Below are positions 1-6,273 of a DNA stretch of 21,341 bases, piece by piece. The DNA comes from a virus. Each line of letters opens with the position of its first letter. Position 1 is the stretch's first letter. The stretch spans positions 1 through 21,341 of the IMG/VR virus record IMGVR_UViG_3300009507_000159; one strand, given 5' to 3'. Under the pieces are notes generated by a model. The model had not been told where the DNA came from and ran no database searches. It saw only the letters and a list, made by a program, of their open reading frames with translations. Made by a program: the position numbers and the translations under genes.

Positions 1-209
1 CTAAGGGCTTCGCCATGCAAGACGGTGTGGCTATCAACAACAAGACTGGCGAGCCAGCCAGTGAGGTAGAGAACAAACTCATTCAAGACGCTACGGACAA
101 GGCCATGATGCGTCAAAACCCCGACCTTGAGCGGTACAACATGCGTCACGACAACGGTTTCTTTATCCCTATTGACTTTAAGAAAATCATTGAGAAGGAG
201 GGGTTATGA
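1..209 (+). CDS. C-terminal end of an upstream neck/connector-region gene (partial)
   Basis: The reading frame is already open at the left edge (in-frame codons from base 3) and ends with TGA at 207-209. The ATG at 15 is therefore probably an internal methionine, not the start. About 68 residues are visible. They are polar, with an acidic helix-like stretch, a short FFIPIDF motif and a basic-acidic end (KKIIEKEGL). I do not recognise a family. In long-tailed virus gene order, the gene just before a tail-completion gene and the tail tube is usually a head-tail connector or neck protein, so a virion connector role is an inference from position only. The last bases hold the ribosome binding site of the next gene, and the stop overlaps its start, which implies translational coupling. 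Confidence 0.6.
   Translation, partial: KGFAMQDGVAINNKTGEPASEVENKLIQDATDKAMMRQNPDLERYNMRHDNGFFIPIDFKKIIEKEGL
195..203 (+). promoter_or_regulatory. Shine-Dalgarno site that decides between two tandem ATG starts
   Basis: An AAGGAGGGG-type site lies just upstream of two adjacent in-frame ATGs at 206 and 209. The GGAGG core (197-201) is 4 bases from the first and 7 from the second. Usual spacing favours 209, while the ATGA overlap with the upstream stop favours 206. The proteins differ by one methionine. Confidence 0.7.
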
Positions 210-658
210 TGGTAGCAACATGGACTGAGGGGTTGGATGTAATCATCAACCTGTTTCAAACTGACTGGAACCGTGGAAACACCAGTAATTATCGCCCTGT
301 AGTCATTGATATTGCTGACACAACCGCTGAAAAAGGAAAGCGTCTTGACTTGGATAAGCATGATTATGTGATGGTATATGAGACAGCCCACAACGAAGAG
401 GCACCGGAACTATTTTACGACTTTGTAACGACACGCATAAATATCACGGTTGATGTCCGTACAACTAAGGGGCGCAAGCATTTACAAGCCCTTGAGAATG
501 AAATTCGGAGGGTGATACATACAAAGAGAAAAGGCGACGGTACAAACTTTGACCGACTGGTATTCAAAACCCGTACAGATTTAAGCGACCGAAGCAAATT
601 TCTCTTTCGTATGACCTTTCAAATTGAAGTCGTAATACTTGCAGAACTAATACCATAA
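206..658 (+). CDS. Putative tail completion / tail terminator protein
   Basis: This 150-residue protein has alternating hydrophobic strands, a helical centre (KHLQALENEIRRVIHTKR) and a C-terminal strand rich in F, V and I that ends in LAELIP. Size, composition and place directly before the tail-tube gene match the small tail-completion or tail-terminator proteins of long-tailed viruses, which cap the tail tube and join it to the head. That match is by gene order and size; I recognise no diagnostic motif. The start overlaps the upstream stop (ATGA), with a strong ribosome site at 195-203; the ATG at 209 is an equally good start. The next gene follows after 11 bases, so the two are very likely co-translated. 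Another small virion protein of the neck is the main alternative. Confidence 0.55.
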   Translation: MMVATWTEGLDVIINLFQTDWNRGNTSNYRPVVIDIADTTAEKGKRLDLDKHDYVMVYETAHNEEAPELFYDFVTTRINITVDVRTTKGRKHLQALENEIRRVIHTKRKGDGTNFDRLVFKTRTDLSDRSKFLFRMTFQIEVVILAELIP

Positions 659-669
659 GGTGAAAAAAT

Positions 670-2778
670 ATGCCATCAACAGTGTACAAGGGCGACTTAG
701 CAGAAGTTTCATTCGCTCCCGAAGTGGGAGTTTCAATTAACGCAAACACCGATGCAAACATGACCATCACTACGGTCGCTGGAAACGATTTTACCACCAT
801 TACATTTTCCGCACAGACCAACCCCGCACTTTTCAAAACAGCCTTTACAGTTGGAAGCGGTGCATACAACAATGACCCTACTATTACACACGCCTCCGAT
901 ACTGCAATACGAGTTGGGATGACAGTTTCAGCGACAGGAGGAAGTGGTTCGGGTAGCATTCCAGCAGGAGCGACAGTTGTAAGTATCACTTCGGCTACAG
1001 AATTTGAATTATCCGCCGCCACCACAGGTGGTAGTCACAGCGGCGCAACACTAACTTTCTTGAGCAATGCACTTCGTTACCCAAAAAACATGCTTGTGGG
1101 TTCTCAAGTCAAGTGGACTGATACTGGCTCAACTATTGATGCAAACGACACTGCTGGTGTTTTTACTATCGTGGAGAACGATGGGCGAACTCTCAAAATT
1201 TCACCAGCAATGAAAACAGGAGGTGCAACTCTCAGTGCCGCCGCTATTGACCTTCATATTCTACCTTACAAGACTCCGGCATTTGACACAAGCATGAATG
1301 AGCCTAAAACGGGTGGTATTGCAGAAGAATCCGTTTTGACTGACCAGTTCCTCGGTATCACCAGTGCCCTTACAGTTCCCGAAACAAAAGTGGACTTAAA
1401 GCGATTTCATGTTGTCGGTCTTGGCCGAGATACCAGTGTGCAAGTACCCGGTAAACTGATTACGGAAGGCGGCTCTTTTGAAGTAGCCATGCACTCGGCT
1501 CGTTGGCTCAAATACTGTCTTGGTGGCGAAGTGGTACACCCGGTGGCTAACCCCGAAACAAGTCACTTTACAACGCTTGATGGTGCAACAAAAGCAGGAC
1601 AGTCATTTATCACTCTCACTGACGACCACGGTAATTTAGCCGCTAAACACTATGTGCTTATTGAGGACACAACTTATGTCCCTGTGACCACGACACATGA
1701 GGCTGATATAACCGAGGTGGCTTTACGATGGGATGGGTCATTTACGGTCACTCGTTTTGATACCGCATTGCGTAGTGAGGTTCGTCGTGTCATCGGTATG
1801 GATGGTACCAAAGTGTATTTAGATGAACCCCTTCTTTTCCCTCACGCAGATAATATGGCTGTACATTTCATTGATTTTGATGATGCGCCGAATACAAATC
1901 CACCTACAGTATCATCCACTGGTGTTATTGCAGATGCACAAACTCACTTGCTCTTTAACCACACTCATCAACCATCGTTCAGCCTTGAAGTTTCACAACG
2001 CCGCCGTGATGTTGATACAGATGATGGGGCAGTGGATGGTACCGCAACTGACTCTAAGGAATTGACTCGTGTGTTCCGTGGATGCAAGGTCACTGACTTC
2101 ACTCTCACGACCGACAACGATGCGGCTCTCCGCTTGGCTGTAAACTTCAATTCCGCTCTGTGTTATACGGACACTGCACGATTGGAAGGTAGTACCTCAA
2201 GATATGCCTCCCATCGTATGTTCAATGACACAGCAAACACCGATGCAAAAAGATTTCAAAGTGGTATCGGGCCTAAGACACAGAAACCTTTCATGTTTTA
2301 CAACGGTACAATTAACATTGCAGGTGTACAAGCGGCACAGGTATTGAATTTCTCCCTTACAGGACAAACAGGAATGCAAGCATTCCATGTTATCAACGGA
2401 GAAAACAGTCAAACCAGTGCTACGAGTCAAGTTCCATTTGGTGGTTCTCGTAATACATCTCTTATGGTTGAAGGACAAACATCCTACGAAATGACTATGG
2501 AAATTGGTGTAGATGACCCGTTGTTTTACCACAAGATGCGCTCGGCTACTGAGTTCAGTGCAAGTGAAGACGGAACTACTACCAACCAAATACGCATCAA
2601 TTTTGAAAAGAACACCACTTCGGGAACCACTGAGCGTATGATGATTATTATTGATGACTACTACATCATTGAGGCACCACTGCAAATCCCCGAAGACAAG
2701 GGTATGGTGAAGTCAACACTCAAAATTATGCCTAAAACCATCAAGGTCATATCACGAGATACCATCGTTAAATACTGA
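670..2778 (+). CDS. Putative major tail (tube) protein with inserted beta modules
   Basis: This 702-residue protein is rich in Thr, Ser, Gly and Asp and has no membrane segment or catalytic motif. It follows the tail-completion gene and precedes the chaperone and tape measure genes, which is the place of the major tail protein that polymerises into the tube. The C-terminal part (about residues 540-700) carries alternating beta strands, ending in a strand-rich segment (MMIIIDDYYIIEAPLQIP) as tube proteins often do. It is much longer than the usual tube protein of roughly 150-350 residues. Some of the excess can be seen as modules: an Ig-like stretch at residues 69-130 and a second beta module at about 304-402. 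Both types recur in the giant downstream protein. The ribosome site is AAGGTGA (657-663), 6 bases before the ATG. A tail-sheath or decoration protein is less likely but possible. Confidence 0.6.
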   Translation: MPSTVYKGDLAEVSFAPEVGVSINANTDANMTITTVAGNDFTTITFSAQTNPALFKTAFTVGSGAYNNDPTITHASDTAIRVGMTVSATGGSGSGSIPAGATVVSITSATEFELSAATTGGSHSGATLTFLSNALRYPKNMLVGSQVKWTDTGSTIDANDTAGVFTIVENDGRTLKISPAMKTGGATLSAAAIDLHILPYKTPAFDTSMNEPKTGGIAEESVLTDQFLGITSALTVPETKVDLKRFHVVGLGRDTSVQVPGKLITEGGSFEVAMHSARWLKYCLGGEVVHPVANPETSHFTTLDGATKAGQSFITLTDDHGNLAAKHYVLIEDTTYVPVTTTHEADITEVALRWDGSFTVTRFDTALRSEVRRVIGMDGTKVYLDEPLLFPHADNMAVHFIDFDDAPNTNPPTVSSTGVIADAQTHLLFNHTHQPSFSLEVSQRRRDVDTDDGAVDGTATDSKELTRVFRGCKVTDFTLTTDNDAALRLAVNFNSALCYTDTARLEGSTSRYASHRMFNDTANTDAKRFQSGIGPKTQKPFMFYNGTINIAGVQAAQVLNFSLTGQTGMQAFHVINGENSQTSATSQVPFGGSRNTSLMVEGQTSYEMTMEIGVDDPLFYHKMRSATEFSASEDGTTTNQIRINFEKNTTSGTTERMMIIIDDYYIIEAPLQIPEDKGMVKSTLKIMPKTIKVISRDTIVKY
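874..1059 (+). other. Ig-like surface module in the tail-tube-like protein (copy A)
   Basis: Residues 69-130 of the tail-tube-like protein show the pattern DPTITH, VGMTVS, IPAGATVVSIT, T.FELSAATTGG and LTF. This reads as a compact beta-sandwich insert of the kind often appended to virion surface proteins. A diverged copy with the same landmarks is present in the giant protein at 17551-17715. Function, such as weak glycan binding, is inferred. Confidence 0.6.
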
Positions 2779-2787
2779 GGGATTAAC

Positions 2788-3282
2788 ATGAAAACATCAT
2801 TTCAACAATACCGACGAATGGGTGCGCTTGGCTATGCCCGATGGTTATGCACCAATAACGGAGTAGAGTTTAGTGATGAAATGATTGCTCTCATGGATAG
2901 ACATTCCATTGAACAACATGTTAGTAAGCAACTTTCTCCCGTTGTAATACCCGCTGATGAGCCAGCACCTATGGTGGAGGAAGAGGTTGTCAATCCCTTC
3001 CCTGCTGACCTACAAGAATACGATTCACTGACCGTCGCTGAACTGCGTGCGCTATGCAAAGAGCGTGGCCTACCAGTGTACGGTACAAAGGCTGAAATTA
3101 TTTTGCGATTAAAGCAAAATGATACAGGCGAAATTCCCGAAGAAGACCCCAAAAGCCCTGCTGATGAAGCGGCCCTTGAAGGCGATTCGGAAGCCCCTAC
3201 CGAAGAGGTAGCCGCATCCAATGGAGAGGAAATAAATGAACAAGACAGTAGTGACAAACAAGAGCCTATTATTGAAGAATGA
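2788..3282 (+). CDS. SAP-motif protein of the tail module
   Basis: This 164-residue protein has three parts. Residues 1-50 look helical and basic-hydrophobic. A SAP-like motif lies at about 79-111 (DSLTVAELRALCKERGLPV, then GTKAEIILRLK), with the typical two helices joined by a G-containing turn. The C-terminal 50 residues are very acidic (many E and D). SAP motifs usually bind DNA in chromatin-associated proteins, but they also occur in virion and phage proteins, where the role is mostly unknown. Lying between the tube and the chaperones suggests an assembly or minor structural role. A GAGGGA ribosome site overlaps the upstream stop, 9 bases before the ATG. The last 47 bases are also read in another frame as the beginning of the next gene. 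The function is not established. Confidence 0.7.
   Translation: MKTSFQQYRRMGALGYARWLCTNNGVEFSDEMIALMDRHSIEQHVSKQLSPVVIPADEPAPMVEEEVVNPFPADLQEYDSLTVAELRALCKERGLPVYGTKAEIILRLKQNDTGEIPEEDPKSPADEAALEGDSEAPTEEVAASNGEEINEQDSSDKQEPIIEE
3223..3230 (+). promoter_or_regulatory. Ribosome binding site inside the SAP gene
   Basis: GGAGAGGA lies 5 bases before the ATG at 3236, within the coding sequence of the upstream SAP gene. It supports the 47-base out-of-frame overlap as real rather than a mis-called start. Confidence 0.75.
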
Positions 3283-3607
3283 CGATACGACCAAGCATGT
3301 GATAGGGATAAGTCCCGAAGATGAATCACAGGTCATTGAGGTATGGGTACGAGACATATCCTTCCTTGACATTCAAGCCGCCGCACAAAAAATGCTTCGT
3401 GTGGAAAAAGACGATGTAACTCTTGATTTGGCTGGCTACTGGGAACATGCTTTCTCACATTGGATTACCAAGACAAACCCCAGTTTAACTACTGATGAAT
3501 TACTTTCCCTCAAAGGCCATGTTGGAGAACAGGTCTGTAAGGTGCTACCACAACCACAAGAGTTGGCGGAGGCATTGCAAGGGGGGTTTACCAACCCGAC
3601 CGAGTGA
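3236..3607 (+). CDS. Tail assembly chaperone-like protein, short form (G-like)
   Basis: This 123-residue protein carries VWVRDISFLDIQAAAQKML (about residues 36-55), followed by helical segments and an amphipathic C-terminus. A hydrophobic-aromatic helix of this kind before the tape measure gene is typical of tail assembly chaperones, which coat the tape measure protein during tail assembly and leave the mature particle. The family call rests on position, size and this motif style. The start at 3236 has a good ribosome site (3223-3230) and overlaps the SAP gene by 47 bases. The frame ends at TGA 3605-3607, but codons GGG GGG at 3581-3586 next to a stem-loop suggest that some ribosomes slip back one base and continue to 3879, giving a long form of about 214 residues. 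Confidence 0.7.
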   Translation: MNKTVVTNKSLLLKNDDTTKHVIGISPEDESQVIEVWVRDISFLDIQAAAQKMLRVEKDDVTLDLAGYWEHAFSHWITKTNPSLTTDELLSLKGHVGEQVCKVLPQPQELAEALQGGFTNPTE

Positions 3608-3613
3608 GGGTTG
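3581..3613 (+). promoter_or_regulatory. Candidate -1 programmed frameshift signal (G6 run plus stem-loop)
   Basis: Six Gs at 3581-3586 are read as two Gly codons in the upstream frame. After a 5-base spacer, CAACCC (3592-3597) can pair perfectly with GGGTTG (3608-3613) around a 10-base loop that contains the zero-frame stop. The downstream frame is in the -1 relation and is open from 3496 onward, so slippage on the G run gives a fusion. On a one-base slip the P-site Gly tRNA re-pairs perfectly (GGG to GGG), but the A-site codon changes from TTT to GTT. It is therefore not a textbook X XXY YYZ heptamer. Confidence 0.6.
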
Positions 3614-3879
3614 AAGCATTCCTCAAGAAAGATAAGTATGATGCGATAGAAGATTTTAGCACACAAATAGAATTGTGGGCTTACATTATCGCAAAACACT
3701 TTGGAATTTCTTTGATGGAAGTGTATTCAATGCCCCCTCACTTGTTCAAGCAATCGCTTGTTTGGGCTATGGTATCAACCGAAGAGAATAATAAGGAAAT
3801 TGAGCGTAAGAAACAACAGGCGAAGAGCGGAGATAGAGAAGTAGTCGGACTGGATTATTCGTTTTTAGATTGGGAGTGA
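3604..3879 (+). CDS. Tail assembly chaperone-like extension (T-like), probably made by -1 frameshift
   Basis: The frame gives 91 residues if started at GTG 3604, but there is no suitable ribosome site; the only G-rich stretch is the slippery run, about 17 bases upstream. Expression as the C-terminal extension of the upstream protein is more likely: after a slip at 3583-3586 the extension adds about 97 residues. The protein is helical (FSTQIELWAYIIAKHFGIS, then MEVYSMPPHLFKQSLVWAM) with a charged stretch ENNKEIERKKQQAK and an acidic-aromatic end LDWE. In lambda-like viruses the T part of the GT fusion recruits the tape measure protein or tube subunits. The same role here is an inference from synteny. 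The tape measure gene starts 5 bases after the stop. Confidence 0.65.
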   Translation: MRVEAFLKKDKYDAIEDFSTQIELWAYIIAKHFGISLMEVYSMPPHLFKQSLVWAMVSTEENNKEIERKKQQAKSGDREVVGLDYSFLDWE

Positions 3880-3883
3880 AGAT

Positions 3884-5107
3884 ATGTCGTTATTAACCAC
3901 GATTGTACTGATGAGGAATTTGGTGAAGGATATCGGCCCCACATTCAAATCCATAGGAAAAATAGCGATAAACGCCTTCAAATCAGTTATCAAGTGGTTT
4001 AAAGATAATCTAATTACCCCAATGAAGGAAAAATTGGACGCTATCTCGTGGGATTCTATCAAGACAAAAGCCGAAGAAGCGTGGACGGCTATCAAAACCA
4101 AAACCGATGAGGTACTTGGTGCATTATGGGACTTGTTGCCCGCCATGCCCGATGAATTGACTTACGCTTACTGGTTTGGTGAAGGCGGGGTCTTTGATTG
4201 GAGCATTGACTGGGACGGTTTGTTTAAGTTTACTCTCCGCAAAGAACTGACTTATGACCATTGGTTCGGGGAAGGAGGTGTCTTTGATTGGAGTATAGAC
4301 TACGATGCTTTCTTTAAGTTTACTCTCCCCGATGAATTGACTTATGACCACTACTTCGGTGAAGATGGGGTATTTGATTGGAGTATAGATTACGATGCCT
4401 TGTTTAAGTTTACTCTCCCCAATGAACTGACTTATGACCACTACTTCGGTGAGAACGGGGTCTTTGATTGGGACATCAATTGGAGTGGCTTGTTTGACTT
4501 CACACTTCCCGATAAATTGACTTACGCTTACTGGTTTGGTGAAGGCGGGGTCTTTGATTGGGACTTGTCAAGCCTGTTTGATTTTAACGCATGGACTGAC
4601 TTGCTACCGGATTGGAGTTGGAGTGACATCATTCCCGACAACCTCAAAGACTTCTTTTCAATGGACACTCTTGAAACTACATTCACTGGTGTCACTGATG
4701 CTATAGGAAGTCTTGCTGGTACACTTATTGAGCCTGTGCGAACAGGCATCAATGATTTGTTGATTGATAATTTGAATAGCATAACCGGGTACGACCTACC
4801 AGCGATTGGTAGCATTCGTTCCATCACTGGATTTTCAAAAATACCTCACCTTGCAAAAGGTGGTATCGTAAACAAGCCCACACTCGCCATGATTGGTGAA
4901 GACGGGGCGGAGGCTGTCGTACCGCTTACTCAACGCAACAATCCAAGCGGTGCTGGTATGGGTGGTGGAACGGTCAATGTCACCGTGAACGCATCGGGTA
5001 TCACAGACCGCTCCGATAAGCGTGCCCTTGCCCGTGAGATTGGTAACATGATTCAGCAAGAGATGGCCCGTAACATCGGCGGCACCACCATGAGAGGTCG
5101 TTACTGA
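3884..5107 (+). CDS. Tape measure protein (short, with 30-residue repeats)
   Basis: This protein has 407 residues. Residues 1-90 are amphipathic helix with many K, I, F and W. Residues 91-237 hold five tandem copies of a 30-residue aromatic unit (ELTY..[YW]FGE.GVFDW.I...LF.FTL). A helical, partly hydrophobic stretch follows. The C-terminus has HLAKGGIVNKPTLAMIGEDG followed by AEAVVPL (about 322-347), a motif widely seen at the end of tape measure proteins, then a Gly-rich linker and a basic helical tail. Tape measure proteins set tail length and later help DNA delivery. By the general helix rule of about 1.5 angstrom per residue, 407 residues would fit a tail near 60 nm, which is short. A GGAG site sits 7 bases before the ATG. 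The gene overlaps the next one by a single base (TGATG). Confidence 0.85.
   Translation: MSLLTTIVLMRNLVKDIGPTFKSIGKIAINAFKSVIKWFKDNLITPMKEKLDAISWDSIKTKAEEAWTAIKTKTDEVLGALWDLLPAMPDELTYAYWFGEGGVFDWSIDWDGLFKFTLRKELTYDHWFGEGGVFDWSIDYDAFFKFTLPDELTYDHYFGEDGVFDWSIDYDALFKFTLPNELTYDHYFGENGVFDWDINWSGLFDFTLPDKLTYAYWFGEGGVFDWDLSSLFDFNAWTDLLPDWSWSDIIPDNLKDFFSMDTLETTFTGVTDAIGSLAGTLIEPVRTGINDLLIDNLNSITGYDLPAIGSIRSITGFSKIPHLAKGGIVNKPTLAMIGEDGAEAVVPLTQRNNPSGAGMGGGTVNVTVNASGITDRSDKRALAREIGNMIQQEMARNIGGTTMRGRY
4154..4594 (+). repeat. Five tandem 90-bp in-frame repeats in the tape measure gene
   Basis: Units begin at 4154, 4244, 4334, 4424 and 4514; the fifth diverges after about 80 bases. Each full unit encodes 30 residues with an invariant LTY, FGE, GVFDW and LF.F pattern. 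Bases 4155-4201 and 4515-4561 (units 1 and 5) are identical over 47 positions, whereas units 2-4 share TATGACCA at the variable site. This fits repeat expansion or contraction by in-frame recombination. Confidence 0.95.
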
Positions 5108-6264
5108 TGGGCACGCCAATTCGCCTTGTACGCAACGATGGCGGCATCATTGAGTTGATGGCTACCACGATGACCATGAATGTAGATAGAGGCGTTAATC
5201 CTCACGGTATGCCCTTTACTGGTGGTAGTCGGTGGGCCTTTGACCTCAACCTTCCTAAAGCACTCATCACCATTGAGGGAGTAATGACTGATGATGATAT
5301 ACTAAATATGTCATCTATAGGCCAAGATGCTAAGGGAGTTATTGATTTCTCAAGAACATTTGAGAATGCGCTTACTGAATCCTTCGCTCAATCAGCAGTA
5401 ATAGACAACATCGTGGCTGATGTGGTATTGAACACCCCATCTGTAAATGACCCATTCATTCAATTAAACCCGTATGGTAAAGTGTACTTAGCAAAACAAA
5501 ACTCCACCTTTCAAGGGAAAACAGGTGGTGGTTTACATTTTATCGCTGTACATGATGGAACATCACCTCGGACAGCGGTACAAATAGCCGCAAGTCTTAA
5601 CACGCTCATAGGTACCTACAGTAGTGATTTACAGGTAACATCGTCACTTATCACCTCTTCAATTAGTAATGAAGCAAACACAGCAGTGGAAATAACAAAC
5701 ATAAATCAAGCCTTTGATGGAAATGGTACCTTACAATTTCCTTATCCTACATACATAAAAAGACCGTATCACATACAATTTAGTGGTGGACGCAACACCA
5801 CACAAGTAACTAACAAAACAGCGGGGGATAAAGTGGCTGAACTATTTGCTATATTGAATAACTCCAATAATGGCGGCGGAGGAATGAATGTGGGTATGCT
5901 TGGAGCGGGTGTTGCAGGTTTTTTAACAGCGGCTTTTATTGATGGAAATTTTATGGACGATTTAGCAGAAACGAAAGCAATTACTTCAAAAAAATACGCA
6001 GATTACATTATTGCTATTCAAATACCATTTACTTCAAATGTGAATAGCAACGAATCATTGTTTTATATGCCTACAGGTGGTTTGAAAGATATAGATAGTA
6101 AAACAGTTGCAAATGCTAAACCAGCAGGGACGGAATTTAATATCCATGATAGGAAATATACGGGAATCAAAGGTGCGGTCGCTAACGCCACATTCGTTCA
6201 ACTTGGTGGTGAACCAATTTACAGTTACACCATCAACTTCGCACCGATTGACTGGATATTTTGA
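5107..6264 (+). CDS. Putative distal tail / baseplate protein (Dit-like)
   Basis: This protein has 385 residues and directly follows the tape measure gene, where long-tailed viruses encode the distal tail protein. The N-terminal 70 residues are a beta-rich segment (MGTPIRLVRNDGGIIELMA and onward, including RWAFDLNLPKALITIEGVM). The last residues return to strands (GGEPIYSYTINFAPIDWIF), as in tube-fold proteins whose ends pack together. The middle (about 110-300) is an insertion with a small Gly-rich hydrophobic segment (GGGGMNVGMLGAGVAGFLTA, about 258-277). That segment could be a buried helix, a fusion-like segment or, less likely, a membrane helix. GAGAGGT (5092-5098) lies 8 bases before the ATG, which overlaps the tape measure stop by one base. 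Its stop (TGA 6262-6264) is in the same frame as the giant gene. The name is from position and fold impression. Confidence 0.55.
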   Translation: MGTPIRLVRNDGGIIELMATTMTMNVDRGVNPHGMPFTGGSRWAFDLNLPKALITIEGVMTDDDILNMSSIGQDAKGVIDFSRTFENALTESFAQSAVIDNIVADVVLNTPSVNDPFIQLNPYGKVYLAKQNSTFQGKTGGGLHFIAVHDGTSPRTAVQIAASLNTLIGTYSSDLQVTSSLITSSISNEANTAVEITNINQAFDGNGTLQFPYPTYIKRPYHIQFSGGRNTTQVTNKTAGDKVAELFAILNNSNNGGGGMNVGMLGAGVAGFLTAAFIDGNFMDDLAETKAITSKKYADYIIAIQIPFTSNVNSNESLFYMPTGGLKDIDSKTVANAKPAGTEFNIHDRKYTGIKGAVANATFVQLGGEPIYSYTINFAPIDWIF

Positions 6265-6270
6265 GGTGAT
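6263..6270 (+). promoter_or_regulatory. Near-perfect Shine-Dalgarno site for the giant gene
   Basis: GAGGTGAT complements eight bases of the conserved 16S rRNA 3' end and lies 3 bases before the ATG at 6274. It overlaps the TGA stop of the upstream gene, so termination and re-initiation are likely coupled. It is the longest match to the anti-Shine-Dalgarno sequence I noticed in the window. Confidence 0.8.
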
Positions 6271-6273
6271 ATT

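Noticed and set aside
15-17. ATG 15 as the start of the first gene
   Set aside because: The frame is open upstream to the window edge and no ribosome site precedes this ATG, so it is treated as internal.
564-1025. Minus-strand frame of 153 codons
   Set aside because: It spans the junction of two well-supported + strand genes and has no independent support.
2197-2685. Minus-strand frame of 162 codons inside the tail-tube-like gene
   Set aside because: It lies fully opposite a convincing + strand gene, has low-complexity composition, and shows no ribosome site of note.
2832-3329. Minus-strand frame of 165 codons opposite the SAP gene
   Set aside because: Its Ser-rich composition is what the complement of Glu/Asp/Ala-rich coding sequence gives. 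It is a shadow.
3604-3606. Independent GTG start for the second chaperone-like frame
   Set aside because: No ribosome site at proper distance. The G run and stem-loop fit a -1 frameshift better, though coupled re-initiation at GTGA cannot be fully excluded.
4154-4594. CRISPR-like array
   Set aside because: The repeats are directly adjacent, have no unique spacers, and keep the reading frame of the tape measure gene.
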